Positions 8,506 through 16,726 of a DNA stretch of 64,000 bases are shown here, one piece after another (the stretch's first letter is position 1; each line of letters begins with the position of its first letter). The notes below the pieces were generated by a model. It was given only the letters and a program-made list of their open reading frames with translations, was not told the origin of the DNA and did no database searches. A program made the translations under genes and the position numbers. This stretch comes from Algoriella xinjiangensis (lineage in GTDB: Bacteria; Bacteroidota; Bacteroidia; Flavobacteriales; Weeksellaceae): assembly GCF_900115015.1 (NCBI RefSeq), contig NZ_FOUZ01000002.1:124001-188000 (forward strand). Reading direction: 5' to 3'.

Positions 8506-8823
8506 TTTCTGAATAAATTAGTGTTATTATGTAGTGCGTAGCTGAAAAAATTCAGCTTGACGATTGATTTTAGTTTGATAAGTAAATATTTTTTTTAAAT
8601 AACCCATGTCATTCTGAGTGAGTTTTAAAGTTTAGTTTTATTGTTGAGTTATGTGAAGCTGAAATAAATTCAGCTTGACAAAATAAATAAATCTAGTTTT
8701 TATAAATAATCTATATCATTCTGAACTTGTTTCAGAATCTTATGATATATAACTAAATATTTTTTAAAATACATTTAATCTATAATATTAATAGAGTTAT
8801 ATTTGCTTCCAAAATAGAAATAA
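8506..8823. repeat. 318-bp gene-free gap with REP-like repeat motifs
   Basis: No credible gene is seen. The gap holds two copies of a small hairpin unit, AGCTGAA-N4-TTCAGCT followed by TGAC (8540-8557) and AAGCTGAA-N5-TTCAGCTT followed by GAC (8656-8676). It also holds two copies of TCATTCTGA: one at about 8609-8617, and one at 8716-8724 that opens a hairpin ATTCTGAA-N-TTCAGAAT (8718-8738). The units alternate, which suggests a nested or multiplied extragenic repeat of the REP type seen in Flavobacteriia. A promoter box for the symporter gene is at 8798-8805. Confidence 0.6.
8798..8805 (+). promoter_or_regulatory. -7 box for the symporter gene
   Basis: TATATTTG matches TAnnTTTG. A TTTA about 20 bases upstream is a weak -33. 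The leader would be about 12 bases. Confidence 0.5.
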
Positions 8824-9996
8824 ATGTTAAAAAAAGTAGTGAATAATACATTATTCAGGTTACTAATTGGAGTTATTTTAGGATTGGTTTTAGGAAATTA
8901 TCTAACACCAAAAACGATACAAGTTGTTTTATCCATCAAATATTTTACGGGTCAATTAATATTCTTTTTAGTTCCTTTAATCGTTATTGGATTCATCGTT
9001 TCTTCGATTACAAAACTAAGTCAAGGATCAATAAAAATTGTATCATTTTCGTTATTAATCGCTTATTTATCATCAGTTGGTGCAGGAATTTTTTCGATGA
9101 TAATGGGATACAATATTATTCCAAATTTATCAATTCCGACAAGTGTAGATAAATTAAAAGAAGTACCAGAAATTTTATTTCAATTAGATATTCCACCCAT
9201 TTTTTCGGTGATGACAGCTTTGATACTTTCGTTAATGTTAGGAATGGGAATTCTACTTACAAAAGCAAAAGAATTAGAAAAGATTTTTGATCAATTTAAA
9301 GACATCGTTATTTTGATGGTCAATAAAGTGTTGATTCCGATTTTACCATTTTTTATTGCCACTAATTTTGCAATTTTAAGTTATGAAGGTTCAATAGAAA
9401 AACAATTACCAGTATTCTTAAAAGTGATTTTAATCGCTATTGTAGGACATATTATTTGGTTAACTTTATTGTATTCGATTGCTGCATTTTATCACAAAAC
9501 AAATCCATTTAAATTGCTTAAATTTTATCCGCCCGTTTATTTAACGGCTGTTGGTACAATGTCTTCTGCGGCTACTTTGGGCGTTGCTGTAAAAGCGGTG
9601 AATGATAGTAAAGTGATGAAACAAAGTATTACGAATTTCACGATTCCGTTTTTCTCTAATACGCATTTGTGTGGTTCTGTTTTAACCGAAGTTTTCTTTG
9701 TGATGACGGTTTCGCAAGTATTGTATGGTCATGTACCAGATCTTAATTCGATGCTAATATTTGTAGGTTTATTAGGTATTTTTGCAGTTGGTGCGCCAGG
9801 TGTTCCAGGAGGTACAGTTGTAGCATCATTAGGATTGATTACAAATGTACTTGGTTTTGATGAAGCAGGAATTGCTTTGATCTTAACTATTTTTGCCTTG
9901 CAAGATAGTTTTGGAACTGCGTGTAACATTACTGCTGATGGTGCATTGAGTATGATTGTAGATAAATATGCAGATAAAATAAAAGTTGTAGAATAA
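8824..9996 (+). CDS. Dicarboxylate/amino acid:cation symporter (DAACS family)
   Basis: Inner-membrane secondary transporter of the GltP/DctA/SstT type, which takes up glutamate, aspartate, C4-dicarboxylates or serine with Na+ or H+. Length is 390 residues, slightly short of the usual 410-430. Eight hydrophobic segments and the two re-entrant hairpins are visible. The serine-rich HP1 block is TMSSAATLGVA, the TM7 block is NFTIPFFSNTHLCG, HP2 is GAPGVPGGTV and TM8 is DSFGTACNITADG. Substrate choice cannot be read with confidence. It appears monocistronic, between the repeat-rich gap and a terminator. Confidence 0.92.
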   Translation: MLKKVVNNTLFRLLIGVILGLVLGNYLTPKTIQVVLSIKYFTGQLIFFLVPLIVIGFIVSSITKLSQGSIKIVSFSLLIAYLSSVGAGIFSMIMGYNIIPNLSIPTSVDKLKEVPEILFQLDIPPIFSVMTALILSLMLGMGILLTKAKELEKIFDQFKDIVILMVNKVLIPILPFFIATNFAILSYEGSIEKQLPVFLKVILIAIVGHIIWLTLLYSIAAFYHKTNPFKLLKFYPPVYLTAVGTMSSAATLGVAVKAVNDSKVMKQSITNFTIPFFSNTHLCGSVLTEVFFVMTVSQVLYGHVPDLNSMLIFVGLLGIFAVGAPGVPGGTVVASLGLITNVLGFDEAGIALILTIFALQDSFGTACNITADGALSMIVDKYADKIKVVE

Positions 9997-10022
9997 TTTA
10001 TCATTCAAAATATAAAAAAAAT

Positions 10023-10052
10023 AAAAAAGCACTTCATTTGAAGTGCTTTTTT
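10023..10052. terminator. Bidirectional terminator between the symporter and rluD
   Basis: AAAAAAGCACTTC pairs with GAAGTGCTTTTTT around a short loop, with A and T tracts on either side, between two converging genes. Confidence 0.88.
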
Positions 10053-10074
10053 ATAATTATATGCGAATATTTTT

Positions 10075-11166
10075 TTATTCCATTTCTTTTGCGTGACGAT
10101 CAATTTTTTTCTCTGGCTCTGTTGCATGAATAGAGTTTTGAGTATAATTGCGCCATCTGTCCAATAAATCAACCATATCTGCTGGAAGTGGAGATTCGAA
10201 AGACATTTTTTCGCCCGTTGTTGGATGTATAAATCCAAGTGTACGTGCATGTAAAGCCTGACGTGAACAAGTCTTGAAACAGTTTTCTATAAATTGTTTG
10301 TATTTAGTAAAAGTTGTTCCTTTCAAAATACGCTCACCACCATATCGTTCATCATTAAATAATGGATGACCAATATGTTTAAAATGTGCACGAATTTGGT
10401 GTGTTCTACCAGTTTCTAACTTACATTCTACTAAAGTAACATATGAAAAACGCTCTAAAATACGGTAATGCGTAACCGCGTGTTTACCTTCGCTTCCGTC
10501 TTCAAAAACAGCCATTTGCATACGGTCTTTTACATGACGACCAATATGTCCTGTAATTGTACCTTCTTCTTGCTCTACAGATCCCCAAACAACAGCGTTG
10601 TACAAACGATCTGTAGTATGTGCAGCAAATTGTAAAGCTAAATGATTCATCGCTTGTTCGGTTTTTGCAATAACCAATAAACCACTTGTATCTTTGTCAA
10701 TTCGGTGTACTAAACCAGGTCTTTCTAATTCGGCAGACATTGATGGTAAATTATCAAAATGATATTTTAAGGCATTTACCAATGTTCCTGTATAATTTCC
10801 GTGTCCTGGATGAACAACCATTCCTGGCGCTTTATCAACTACAGCAATTTGATCATCTTCGTAAACAATATTTAACGGAATATTTTCTGCAATTACGTCA
10901 TTTTCTCTTGGCGGAGTAGATAACATAACTTGTATAAGATCGCCAGGTTTAACCTTATAATTAGATTTTATTGGCTCATTATTTACTAAAATATTTCCGT
11001 TTTCAGCAGCTTGCTGAATTTTGTTTCTCGTCGCGTTTTCAATTCTAACCATCAAAAACTTATCTATACGCAATAACGATTGACCTTTGTCAACCGTTAT
11101 CGAAAAGTGCTCGTATAATTTATTGTCGTCTTCCTCTTGCAAGAAATCTTCTAAATCTTCTGTCAT
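10075..11166 (-). CDS. rluD: 23S rRNA pseudouridine synthase RluD-like
   Basis: Converts specific uridines in helix 69 of 23S rRNA to pseudouridine (family RluA/RluD). An N-terminal S4 RNA-binding domain (about 25-90, RIDKFLMVRIENATRNKIQ) is followed by the catalytic domain. GLVHRIDKDTSG contains the catalytic Asp157 of the HRxDxxTSG motif, and LETGRTHQIRAH is the second family motif. At 363 residues it is slightly longer than E. coli RluD, with a charged C-terminal tail (EPEKKIDRHAKEME). It starts 10 bases after the PASTA gene ends, so the two are probably one transcript. RluC/RluA specificity is an alternative, but the S4 domain and this context favour RluD. Confidence 0.9.
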   Translation of the reverse strand: MTEDLEDFLQEEDDNKLYEHFSITVDKGQSLLRIDKFLMVRIENATRNKIQQAAENGNILVNNEPIKSNYKVKPGDLIQVMLSTPPRENDVIAENIPLNIVYEDDQIAVVDKAPGMVVHPGHGNYTGTLVNALKYHFDNLPSMSAELERPGLVHRIDKDTSGLLVIAKTEQAMNHLALQFAAHTTDRLYNAVVWGSVEQEEGTITGHIGRHVKDRMQMAVFEDGSEGKHAVTHYRILERFSYVTLVECKLETGRTHQIRAHFKHIGHPLFNDERYGGERILKGTTFTKYKQFIENCFKTCSRQALHARTLGFIHPTTGEKMSFESPLPADMVDLLDRWRNYTQNSIHATEPEKKIDRHAKEME

Positions 11167-11176
11167 TTATCTCTTT

Positions 11177-12136
11177 CTATTCAATAATAACTTCTTCAGC
11201 AGTTTTTGGTGCTTCAGTCGTCGGTTTTTGCTCTGTTGTAGGAGCCGTTTGTTGTTGCAAATCTTTTATTTGCTCTTCCGCTTTTTGCGTTACAATATCT
11301 CTGTATTGCGAACCACTAATTGTGTCTTCGCCAAAGTTTTTGTATTGTACATCTAATTCTTTTAATTGCGCTCTAATTTTATCTCTAGGCTCTGTAGATA
11401 ACCAAATATCAATTGGTTGACCTTGGTCATAAGTATCCGAGCTAAAAGGAAATTGATACACAACGCGTGCATTAATTGTATCATTAGAACCGCCAATAAA
11501 TTTAATTTGACCAATCTCAAAGAAATTATCTTTGATTGATTTTTTTGCTTCTGTTAACGTAAAATTAAGCAAATTCGGCATTCTTACGCCAGATAACATT
11601 CCGCGACCTAAAACTAGATCCACAGTTGCAAAACGAGGCAATTGTTCGCCCGCTTTTACAATTTTACCGTTATATAAAATTTTAAGAACAGCGTCTTTTG
11701 CTAAATCTGGCTCGTATAAAATTTTACCAATTTTAAGCCCAGAAATCTCTAATTGTGTTAAAGCCAAACGCTTTGATTTACCAATTAAATCTGGTAAATC
11801 CACAGGACGATAAGTTCTTGGATTTGATTTGATAAAAATACGTCGACCTTCTTTTACACGAGATTGCGCAGTTGGGTAAAAATCCATAATAGAAAAAGGT
11901 TTCATATTAGGATCAAAACGAGAACTGTCTACTTCGTATGTCAAACCAAGTTCTTCTAACTTAGCTGTTGCATCATTAATTTTCATTTTTGATAAATCCG
12001 GAACTTCCACAAATTCGTTGTGATTGGTATAAGAATCTAACCAAACGTTAAAAATAAAATGGTAAAGCCCGTAAGATAAAGCGATAACGATAGCAACGTT
12101 AAGCAAAACTTGTATGATTGATTTTACTCCTTTCAT
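11177..12136 (-). CDS. Membrane-anchored PASTA domain protein
   Basis: Single-pass membrane protein of 319 residues from the ATG at 12136. A transmembrane helix (SIIQVLLNVAIVIALSYGLY) is followed by three PASTA domains (EVPDLSKMKINDATAKLEEL, DLPDLIGKSKRLALTQLEI, RMPNLLNFTLTEAKKSI) and a Thr/Pro/Gln-rich tail ending in acidic residues. PASTA domains bind peptidoglycan fragments or stabilise cell-wall enzymes in Ser/Thr kinases and PBPs, but no kinase or PBP domain is present. An upstream GTG at 12157 is unlikely as start because it falls inside the TATATTTG -7 box. It is the first gene of a PASTA-rluD unit, divergent from ddl, which supports a cell-wall link. Confidence 0.85.
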   Translation of the reverse strand: MKGVKSIIQVLLNVAIVIALSYGLYHFIFNVWLDSYTNHNEFVEVPDLSKMKINDATAKLEELGLTYEVDSSRFDPNMKPFSIMDFYPTAQSRVKEGRRIFIKSNPRTYRPVDLPDLIGKSKRLALTQLEISGLKIGKILYEPDLAKDAVLKILYNGKIVKAGEQLPRFATVDLVLGRGMLSGVRMPNLLNFTLTEAKKSIKDNFFEIGQIKFIGGSNDTINARVVYQFPFSSDTYDQGQPIDIWLSTEPRDKIRAQLKELDVQYKNFGEDTISGSQYRDIVTQKAEEQIKDLQQQTAPTTEQKPTTEAPKTAEEVIIE

Positions 12137-12156
12137 TGAAATGATTAATTGTCGCA

Positions 12157-12164
12157 CAAATATA
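12157..12164 (-). promoter_or_regulatory. -7 box for the PASTA-rluD unit
   Basis: TATATTTG on the minus strand, a full match to TAnnTTTG. The transcription start would be near 12150, which supports the ATG at 12136 over the upstream GTG. Confidence 0.55.
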
Positions 12165-12200
12165 GTTTAAAAATAATATTTATGATTGATGTCAAAGTTC

Positions 12201-12208
12201 TATATTTG
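12201..12208 (+). promoter_or_regulatory. -7 box for ddl-coaD
   Basis: TATATTTG on the plus strand, 19 bases before the ddl ATG. The -33 element is not clear. Confidence 0.5.
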
Positions 12209-12227
12209 AATAAATTTAAAATTAAGC

Positions 12228-13217
12228 ATGTTAAGAGTAGCAGTTGTAGCAGGTGGATACTCAGACGAAAGTGTAGTTTCGTTAAAAAGTTGTGAATTGA
12301 TTTTTGCAAGTTTAAATCCAGAAAAGTACGACAGAACAAGGGTTCGAATCTTGAAAGAAGGATGGTTTGCCGAAATTGATGGTGAAAAATATCCAATTAG
12401 TAAAGGTGATTTTTCTTTTGAGAAAAATGGAGAAAAAATAAATTTTGATGTTGTTTTTAACACCATTCATGGTACGCCAGGAGAGGATGGTTATTTGCAG
12501 GCCTATTTCGAAATGATTGGTTTACCATATAATGGATGTCCATTTTATCAATCTGCCCTAACGTTTAATAAGAAAGATTGTATTGCTGTTTTGAGCAAAT
12601 ACGGTATTCCGCACGCCAAATCTATTTATATCAACAAAGGAGATCAGTATTCTGTTGATTATATTATAGATGAAGTTGGTTTACCTTGTTTTGTAAAACC
12701 AAATCGATCAGGATCTAGTTTAGGAATTTCTAAAGTTTTCAAGAAAGAAGAGTTTGAGGCAGCAATGACAAAAGCTTTTCACGAAGACAAAGAAGTTTTG
12801 ATTGAATCTTTTTTAGATGGAACTGAAGTTTCTGTTGGTGTTTTAAATTACAAAGGCGAAACAACCGTACTTGGAATTACAGAAATTGTATCGCACACAG
12901 AATTTTTTGATTATGATGCAAAATACAATGGTTTATCCGACGAAATTACGCCAGCGCGTTTAACACCAGAAGTGGAACAACGTGTGCGCGATATTGCAGA
13001 AAAAGCCTATAAATGTATTAATATGTCAGGTTTTTCTCGTTCAGAATATATTATTGTGGATGGCGAACCTTATTTTATAGAAATGAATACATTGCCAGGT
13101 TTTTCACCAGCAAGTATTTTTCCACAGCAAGCTGCAATTGCAGGAATCGCTTTGGAAGATTTAATGGACAGTGAGATAGAATTTGCATTAAATAGACCTT
13201 CAGCATGGACAGAATAG
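12228..13217 (+). CDS. ddl: D-alanine--D-alanine ligase
   Basis: ATP-grasp enzyme that makes the D-Ala-D-Ala dipeptide of peptidoglycan precursors in the cytoplasm. Its 329 residues are a normal length. Visible blocks are VAGGYSDESVVSLKSC at the N-terminus, FNTIHGTPGEDGYLQAYFE, CFVKPNRSGSSLGISKV (ATP-grasp lysine and glycine loop), and FIEMNTLPGFSPASIFP (metal-binding Glu/Asn and the ligase loop). The MNTLPG phrase is diagnostic. The coaD start overlaps its last 13 bases, so translation is likely coupled. It is divergent from the PASTA gene, so cell-wall genes sit on both sides of one promoter region. Confidence 0.95.
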   Translation: MLRVAVVAGGYSDESVVSLKSCELIFASLNPEKYDRTRVRILKEGWFAEIDGEKYPISKGDFSFEKNGEKINFDVVFNTIHGTPGEDGYLQAYFEMIGLPYNGCPFYQSALTFNKKDCIAVLSKYGIPHAKSIYINKGDQYSVDYIIDEVGLPCFVKPNRSGSSLGISKVFKKEEFEAAMTKAFHEDKEVLIESFLDGTEVSVGVLNYKGETTVLGITEIVSHTEFFDYDAKYNGLSDEITPARLTPEVEQRVRDIAEKAYKCINMSGFSRSEYIIVDGEPYFIEMNTLPGFSPASIFPQQAAIAGIALEDLMDSEIEFALNRPSAWTE

Positions 13218-13666
13218 CGGTTTTCCCTGGTTCTTTTGATCCTATAACGATAGGACATTTGGATATTATAGAAAGAGCAGTTCCTTTGTTCGACAAAATA
13301 ATTGTGGCAATTGGTACAAATTCTTCTAAAAAATATATGTTTTCTGAAGAGCAACGTAAAAAGTTTATTGAACAATCTGTCGCAAAATTTTCTAATGTAG
13401 AAGTAGATGTTTACGAAGGTTTAACAGTAGATTATTGTATCGAAAAAAATGCGCAGTTTATTTTAAGAGGTTTGCGTAATCCTGCTGATTTTGAATTTGA
13501 AAAAGCAATTGCACATACCAATCGTGCAATTACAAAAAAAGATATCGAAACAATTTTCTTGTTAACATCATCTGGAAAAGCTTATATCAGCTCAAGTATA
13601 GTACGAGATGTAATGCGAAATGGTGGTAACTATACCATTTTGGTTCCTGATGCTGTAAGAATATAA
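13205..13666 (+). CDS. coaD: Phosphopantetheine adenylyltransferase
   Basis: Fourth step of coenzyme A synthesis: transfers AMP from ATP to 4'-phosphopantetheine to give dephospho-CoA. It has 153 residues, the usual size. The nucleotidyltransferase T/HxGH motif is in GSFDPITIGHLDI (Thr15, Gly17, His18). Other family marks are LRGLRNPADFEFE, the TSSGKAYISSSIVRDV block and the ATP-binding serines. Its ATG lies inside the end of ddl, a 13-base overlap. A weak terminator follows. Confidence 0.95.
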   Translation: MDRIAVFPGSFDPITIGHLDIIERAVPLFDKIIVAIGTNSSKKYMFSEEQRKKFIEQSVAKFSNVEVDVYEGLTVDYCIEKNAQFILRGLRNPADFEFEKAIAHTNRAITKKDIETIFLLTSSGKAYISSSIVRDVMRNGGNYTILVPDAVRI

Positions 13667-13694
13667 TATAGTGTATACGTTTTAAAAATATTGT

Positions 13695-13724
13695 AAGAGT
13701 AGGTAATTTATCTGCTCTTTTTTT
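13695..13724 (+). terminator. Terminator after coaD
   Basis: AAGAGTAG pairs with CTGCTCTT (one G-U pair) around a nine-base loop and is followed by seven T. Confidence 0.6.
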
Positions 13725-13755
13725 GTGTTTAAAAAAATGAAAATAGATATATTTA
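13722..13755 (+). promoter_or_regulatory. Promoter of the metalloprotease gene
   Basis: TTTG at 13722-13725 (within the T run of the coaD terminator) is followed 22 bases later by TATATTTA at 13748-13755, one mismatch from the TAnnTTTG box. Confidence 0.45.
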
Positions 13756-13779
13756 CAATAATTAACACAAAAGAAGAAT

Positions 13780-15975
13780 ATGAAGAAATTAATTTTACTA
13801 TTAATTGCGTTTGTATTTAGTACACTATCATTTGGACAATTAAAACCAATTCCAAAAAAGGTAGAAGAAGCTAAATTAACAAGTCGCAGTTTTAAATCGT
13901 ACAAAGTTTTTAGTAACACGATTCAACAAAAAGGAGATCAATTCGCAGAATTTGCAAAAGGCGTTTCGTTGTTTAGACTAGAAAAAACAGAACTTAACAA
14001 ACTTTATCAATCAAAACCAACATCACTTACTCTACAAATTCCTTTCGACGGAAGAACACTTGATTTAGAATTGGTACAAAATGACGCTTTATTTACTGAT
14101 AATTTTAAAGCAATTGATCAAGATAATAAATTGATTAATTATGAGCCAGGTTTGTATTACCAAGGAATTATTGGAGGTGATAATACTTCGGTAGTTGCAA
14201 TTTCTATTTTTAAAGATCAAGTAATTGGTGTGGCTTCTTCTAAAGCTTTAGGAGATGTTGTCATCGGAAAATTGAAAGATTCGGAAGAATATGTATCGTA
14301 TTCATCTTATAATATTGAAGCTAAAAACAATATTACATGTGCGGTAGATCAATTAGAAGAAAATAAAAACTACAAACCAAATTTTGATGCAAAAACATTA
14401 AATTCTAACAAGAATGAGATGACAGAAAAATGTGTTCGTGTTTATTATGAAGTTGCAAATAGACCATATTTACAAAATGGCGCTGACGAAAAGAAAACCT
14501 TAGATTGGTTAACAGCAATTCACAATAATATTGCAACATTATATAGTAATGATTATATAAGAACATCATTAGCAACAGTGATGATTTGGAAAGAAACAGA
14601 TCCATATACTGGAGATTACAGCGCGCAATTAAATAAATTTAGAACAACAAGACTAAATTTTGATGGTGATTTTGCACATTTAATTAATTACCCATCAACA
14701 ACATCTGTAGCGTATTTAAATTCTATGTGTAATAATGATTATCATTACGCATATTCAGGGATTAATATGACATACGGTAATGTACCAGTGTATTCTTGGA
14801 CGATTATGGCAATGACGCACGAAATGGGTCACGCATTAGGTTCGCCACATACACATGCATGTGCTTGGAATGGAGATGGTACAGCTATTGATGGTTGTGC
14901 ACCTACATACGATCCTAAATTAGCAGAAGGTACATGTCCGACAGGACCAATTCCATACGCTGATAAAGGAACAATTATGAGTTATTGTCACTTAGTAGGC
15001 GGAGTAGGAATCAACTTTTCTAATGGATTCGGAGAACAACCAGGTAATTTAATTAGAGCAACTGTAGATGGTAAAATGTGTTTAAGTACAGATTGTAGCA
15101 TGACTTGTCAACAAACAATAAAAAGTGTTGAGGGTACATTAGATGGTCAAACAATTACATTTAAATTGAATGACGATACTGGAACAGTTTGGAAATATAA
15201 ATTTGAGAAAGTTGGAGGAGAAGCAGGTGTATGGAAAGAAACAACGAATAAAACATTAGTTTTTGCAAACCTTGAGAAAAACTCTTATTATAAAATAGAA
15301 GTTGTAAATAAATGTTCTGAAACATCAAGTTCTAGCTCTGTGACTAGAATTGTAGAAATTCCAGGAGATTATTGTAATGGCGATTTATATTATGATTCGG
15401 GTGGAGCAAATGGAAACTATTCTCCAAACGAAAATGTTATTAAAATCTTTAAACCAGCAGTTGCAGGAGAAAAAGTATCATTAACTTTCTTAGAATTTGA
15501 TTTAGAGCCAAGAGATACTAATTTGTATGATTATATGAATATTTATAATGGTACAGGTACAAATGCAAGTAAATTATTTGCAAATGGAAAAGAATTAAAT
15601 GGAAACACAATTCCAGGACCATTTGTTTCTACAGACGAAACTGGCGCAATTACTTTACGATTTGTATCAGATGGAGGTTTAGAATTGAAAGGTTGGGTTG
15701 CAAAAATTAACTGTGCAAGTTTAGGATTAAATGATATTAATAATTTAGAATTTAATATTTATCCAAATCCAACAGCAGATTTAGTAAATGTAACAACAAA
15801 AGAAAACATCGTTAGTTACCAATTGTACGATTTTGCGGGTAAATTATTAACAGAAAAATCTAAAGTAGATAAAAAAGAAGTTAAAATTAATTTAGAATCA
15901 TATCCTAAAGGAATTTATCTTTTAAATATCAAAACAGATAAAAGAACATATACTCAAAAAGTTACTAAAAAGTAA
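13780..15975 (+). CDS. Secreted reprolysin-like (M12B) metalloprotease with CUB and T9SS sorting domain
   Basis: Extracellular zinc protease of 731 residues. A signal peptide (1-20, ending SFGQ) is followed by a propeptide-like region. The metzincin catalytic domain has HEMGHALGSPH (His347, Glu348, His351, His357) and a Met-turn in GTIMSYCH about 50 residues later. After a fibronectin-like stretch comes a CUB-like domain (about 530-648, starting DYCNGDLYY and with YDYMNIYNGTG). The last 75 residues form a type A T9SS sorting domain (FNIYPNPTADLVNV ... YPKGIYLLNIKT ... KVTKK). So it should cross the outer membrane by the Por system and be released or anchored. It is monocistronic with its own promoter and terminator. 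It could degrade host or environmental proteins; the target is unknown. Confidence 0.92.
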   Translation: MKKLILLLIAFVFSTLSFGQLKPIPKKVEEAKLTSRSFKSYKVFSNTIQQKGDQFAEFAKGVSLFRLEKTELNKLYQSKPTSLTLQIPFDGRTLDLELVQNDALFTDNFKAIDQDNKLINYEPGLYYQGIIGGDNTSVVAISIFKDQVIGVASSKALGDVVIGKLKDSEEYVSYSSYNIEAKNNITCAVDQLEENKNYKPNFDAKTLNSNKNEMTEKCVRVYYEVANRPYLQNGADEKKTLDWLTAIHNNIATLYSNDYIRTSLATVMIWKETDPYTGDYSAQLNKFRTTRLNFDGDFAHLINYPSTTSVAYLNSMCNNDYHYAYSGINMTYGNVPVYSWTIMAMTHEMGHALGSPHTHACAWNGDGTAIDGCAPTYDPKLAEGTCPTGPIPYADKGTIMSYCHLVGGVGINFSNGFGEQPGNLIRATVDGKMCLSTDCSMTCQQTIKSVEGTLDGQTITFKLNDDTGTVWKYKFEKVGGEAGVWKETTNKTLVFANLEKNSYYKIEVVNKCSETSSSSSVTRIVEIPGDYCNGDLYYDSGGANGNYSPNENVIKIFKPAVAGEKVSLTFLEFDLEPRDTNLYDYMNIYNGTGTNASKLFANGKELNGNTIPGPFVSTDETGAITLRFVSDGGLELKGWVAKINCASLGLNDINNLEFNIYPNPTADLVNVTTKENIVSYQLYDFAGKLLTEKSKVDKKEVKINLESYPKGIYLLNIKTDKRTYTQKVTKK

Positions 15976-15995
15976 TTACAGAGATAATTTTTAAA

Positions 15996-16028
15996 TAAAA
16001 AAGGGATACATTTTGTATCCCTTTTTTT
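15996..16028. terminator. Bidirectional terminator between the metalloprotease gene and rnhB
   Basis: AAAAAAGGGATACA pairs with TGTATCCCTTTTTT around a three-base loop, between two converging genes. Confidence 0.9.
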
Positions 16029-16623
16029 ATAAATCTAAACTTAGTTGATCTGGTAATAATTTAAACGTCATGCGATGATACGGTGTTGCACCAAACTCTT
16101 TTATGGCTGCGCGATGCTCTTTAGTAGGATAACCTTTATTCTTTTTCCAATTATACATCGGAAATTCTTGATGTATTTTTTCCATATACTCATCACGATA
16201 GGTTTTTGCTAAAATAGAAGCCGCCGCAATATTCATATACTTAGAATCACCTTTTACAATACATTCGTGTGGAATATCTTGGTAGGCATTAAAACGATTT
16301 CCATCCACAATAATTAATTCTTTTTGACAATTTAATTGATCAATGGCTCGATGCATTGCTAAAAAACTAGCATTCAAAATATTTATTTCATCAATTTCTT
16401 CTGGAGAAACAACTCCAACAGCCCAAAATTTTGCATTATCCTCAATAAAGGTTCTTAATGAATTTCTTTTTTTCTCAGACAATTGTTTCGAATCATTGAT
16501 GATATCATTCTCGAAATCACTTCCTAAAATGACTGCAGCTGCAATTACAGGACCACTTAAACATCCTCTTCCAGCTTCGTCACAACCTACTTCTTGTTCC
16601 TTATTTGATAAAGTTTTATACAA
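16027..16623 (-). CDS. rnhB: Ribonuclease HII
   Basis: Cleaves the RNA strand of RNA-DNA hybrids and starts removal of single ribonucleotides from DNA. It has 198 residues, normal for RnhB. The N-terminal [20 protein letters not shown] block holds catalytic Asp15 and Glu16. The third acidic residue is in [10 protein letters not shown], and the fourth lies in the [13 protein letters not shown] block. The [21 protein letters not shown] end is typical. A TAAATTTG box at 16640-16647 gives a leader of about 10 bases. It is divergent from susC. Confidence 0.95.
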   Translation of the reverse strand: MYKTLSNKEQEVGCDEAGRGCLSGPVIAAAVILGSDFENDIINDSKQLSEKKRNSLRTFIEDNAKFWAVGVVSPEEIDEINILNASFLAMHRAIDQLNCQKELIIVDGNRFNAYQDIPHECIVKGDSKYMNIAAASILAKTYRDEYMEKIHQEFPMYNWKKNKGYPTKEHRAAIKEFGATPYHRMTFKLLPDQLSLDL

Positions 16624-16639
16624 TTTTCTGATTTTTTAA

Positions 16640-16647
16640 CAAATTTA
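16640..16647 (-). promoter_or_regulatory. -7 box for rnhB
   Basis: TAAATTTG on the minus strand matches TAnnTTTG, 16 bases before the ATG. No clear -33 is visible. Confidence 0.45.
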
Positions 16648-16669
16648 ACAGAATTTATTGAAAAAAAGT

Positions 16670-16699
16670 TTTGTAAATGTTATAGAAATCTTAAGTTTA
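16670..16699 (+). promoter_or_regulatory. Promoter of the susC-susD operon
   Basis: TTTG (16670-16673), an 18-base spacer, then TAAGTTTA (16692-16699), one mismatch from TAnnTTTG. The leader would be about 20 bases. No binding site for a SusR-type or sigma/anti-sigma regulator can be recognised. Confidence 0.5.
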
Positions 16700-16726
16700 T
16701 AGAAGTTTTAAAAAATGTTTTAACAG

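Noticed and set aside
12137-12157. GTG start seven codons upstream for the PASTA protein
   Set aside because: The GTG lies within the TATATTTG promoter box, so it would not be in the mRNA.
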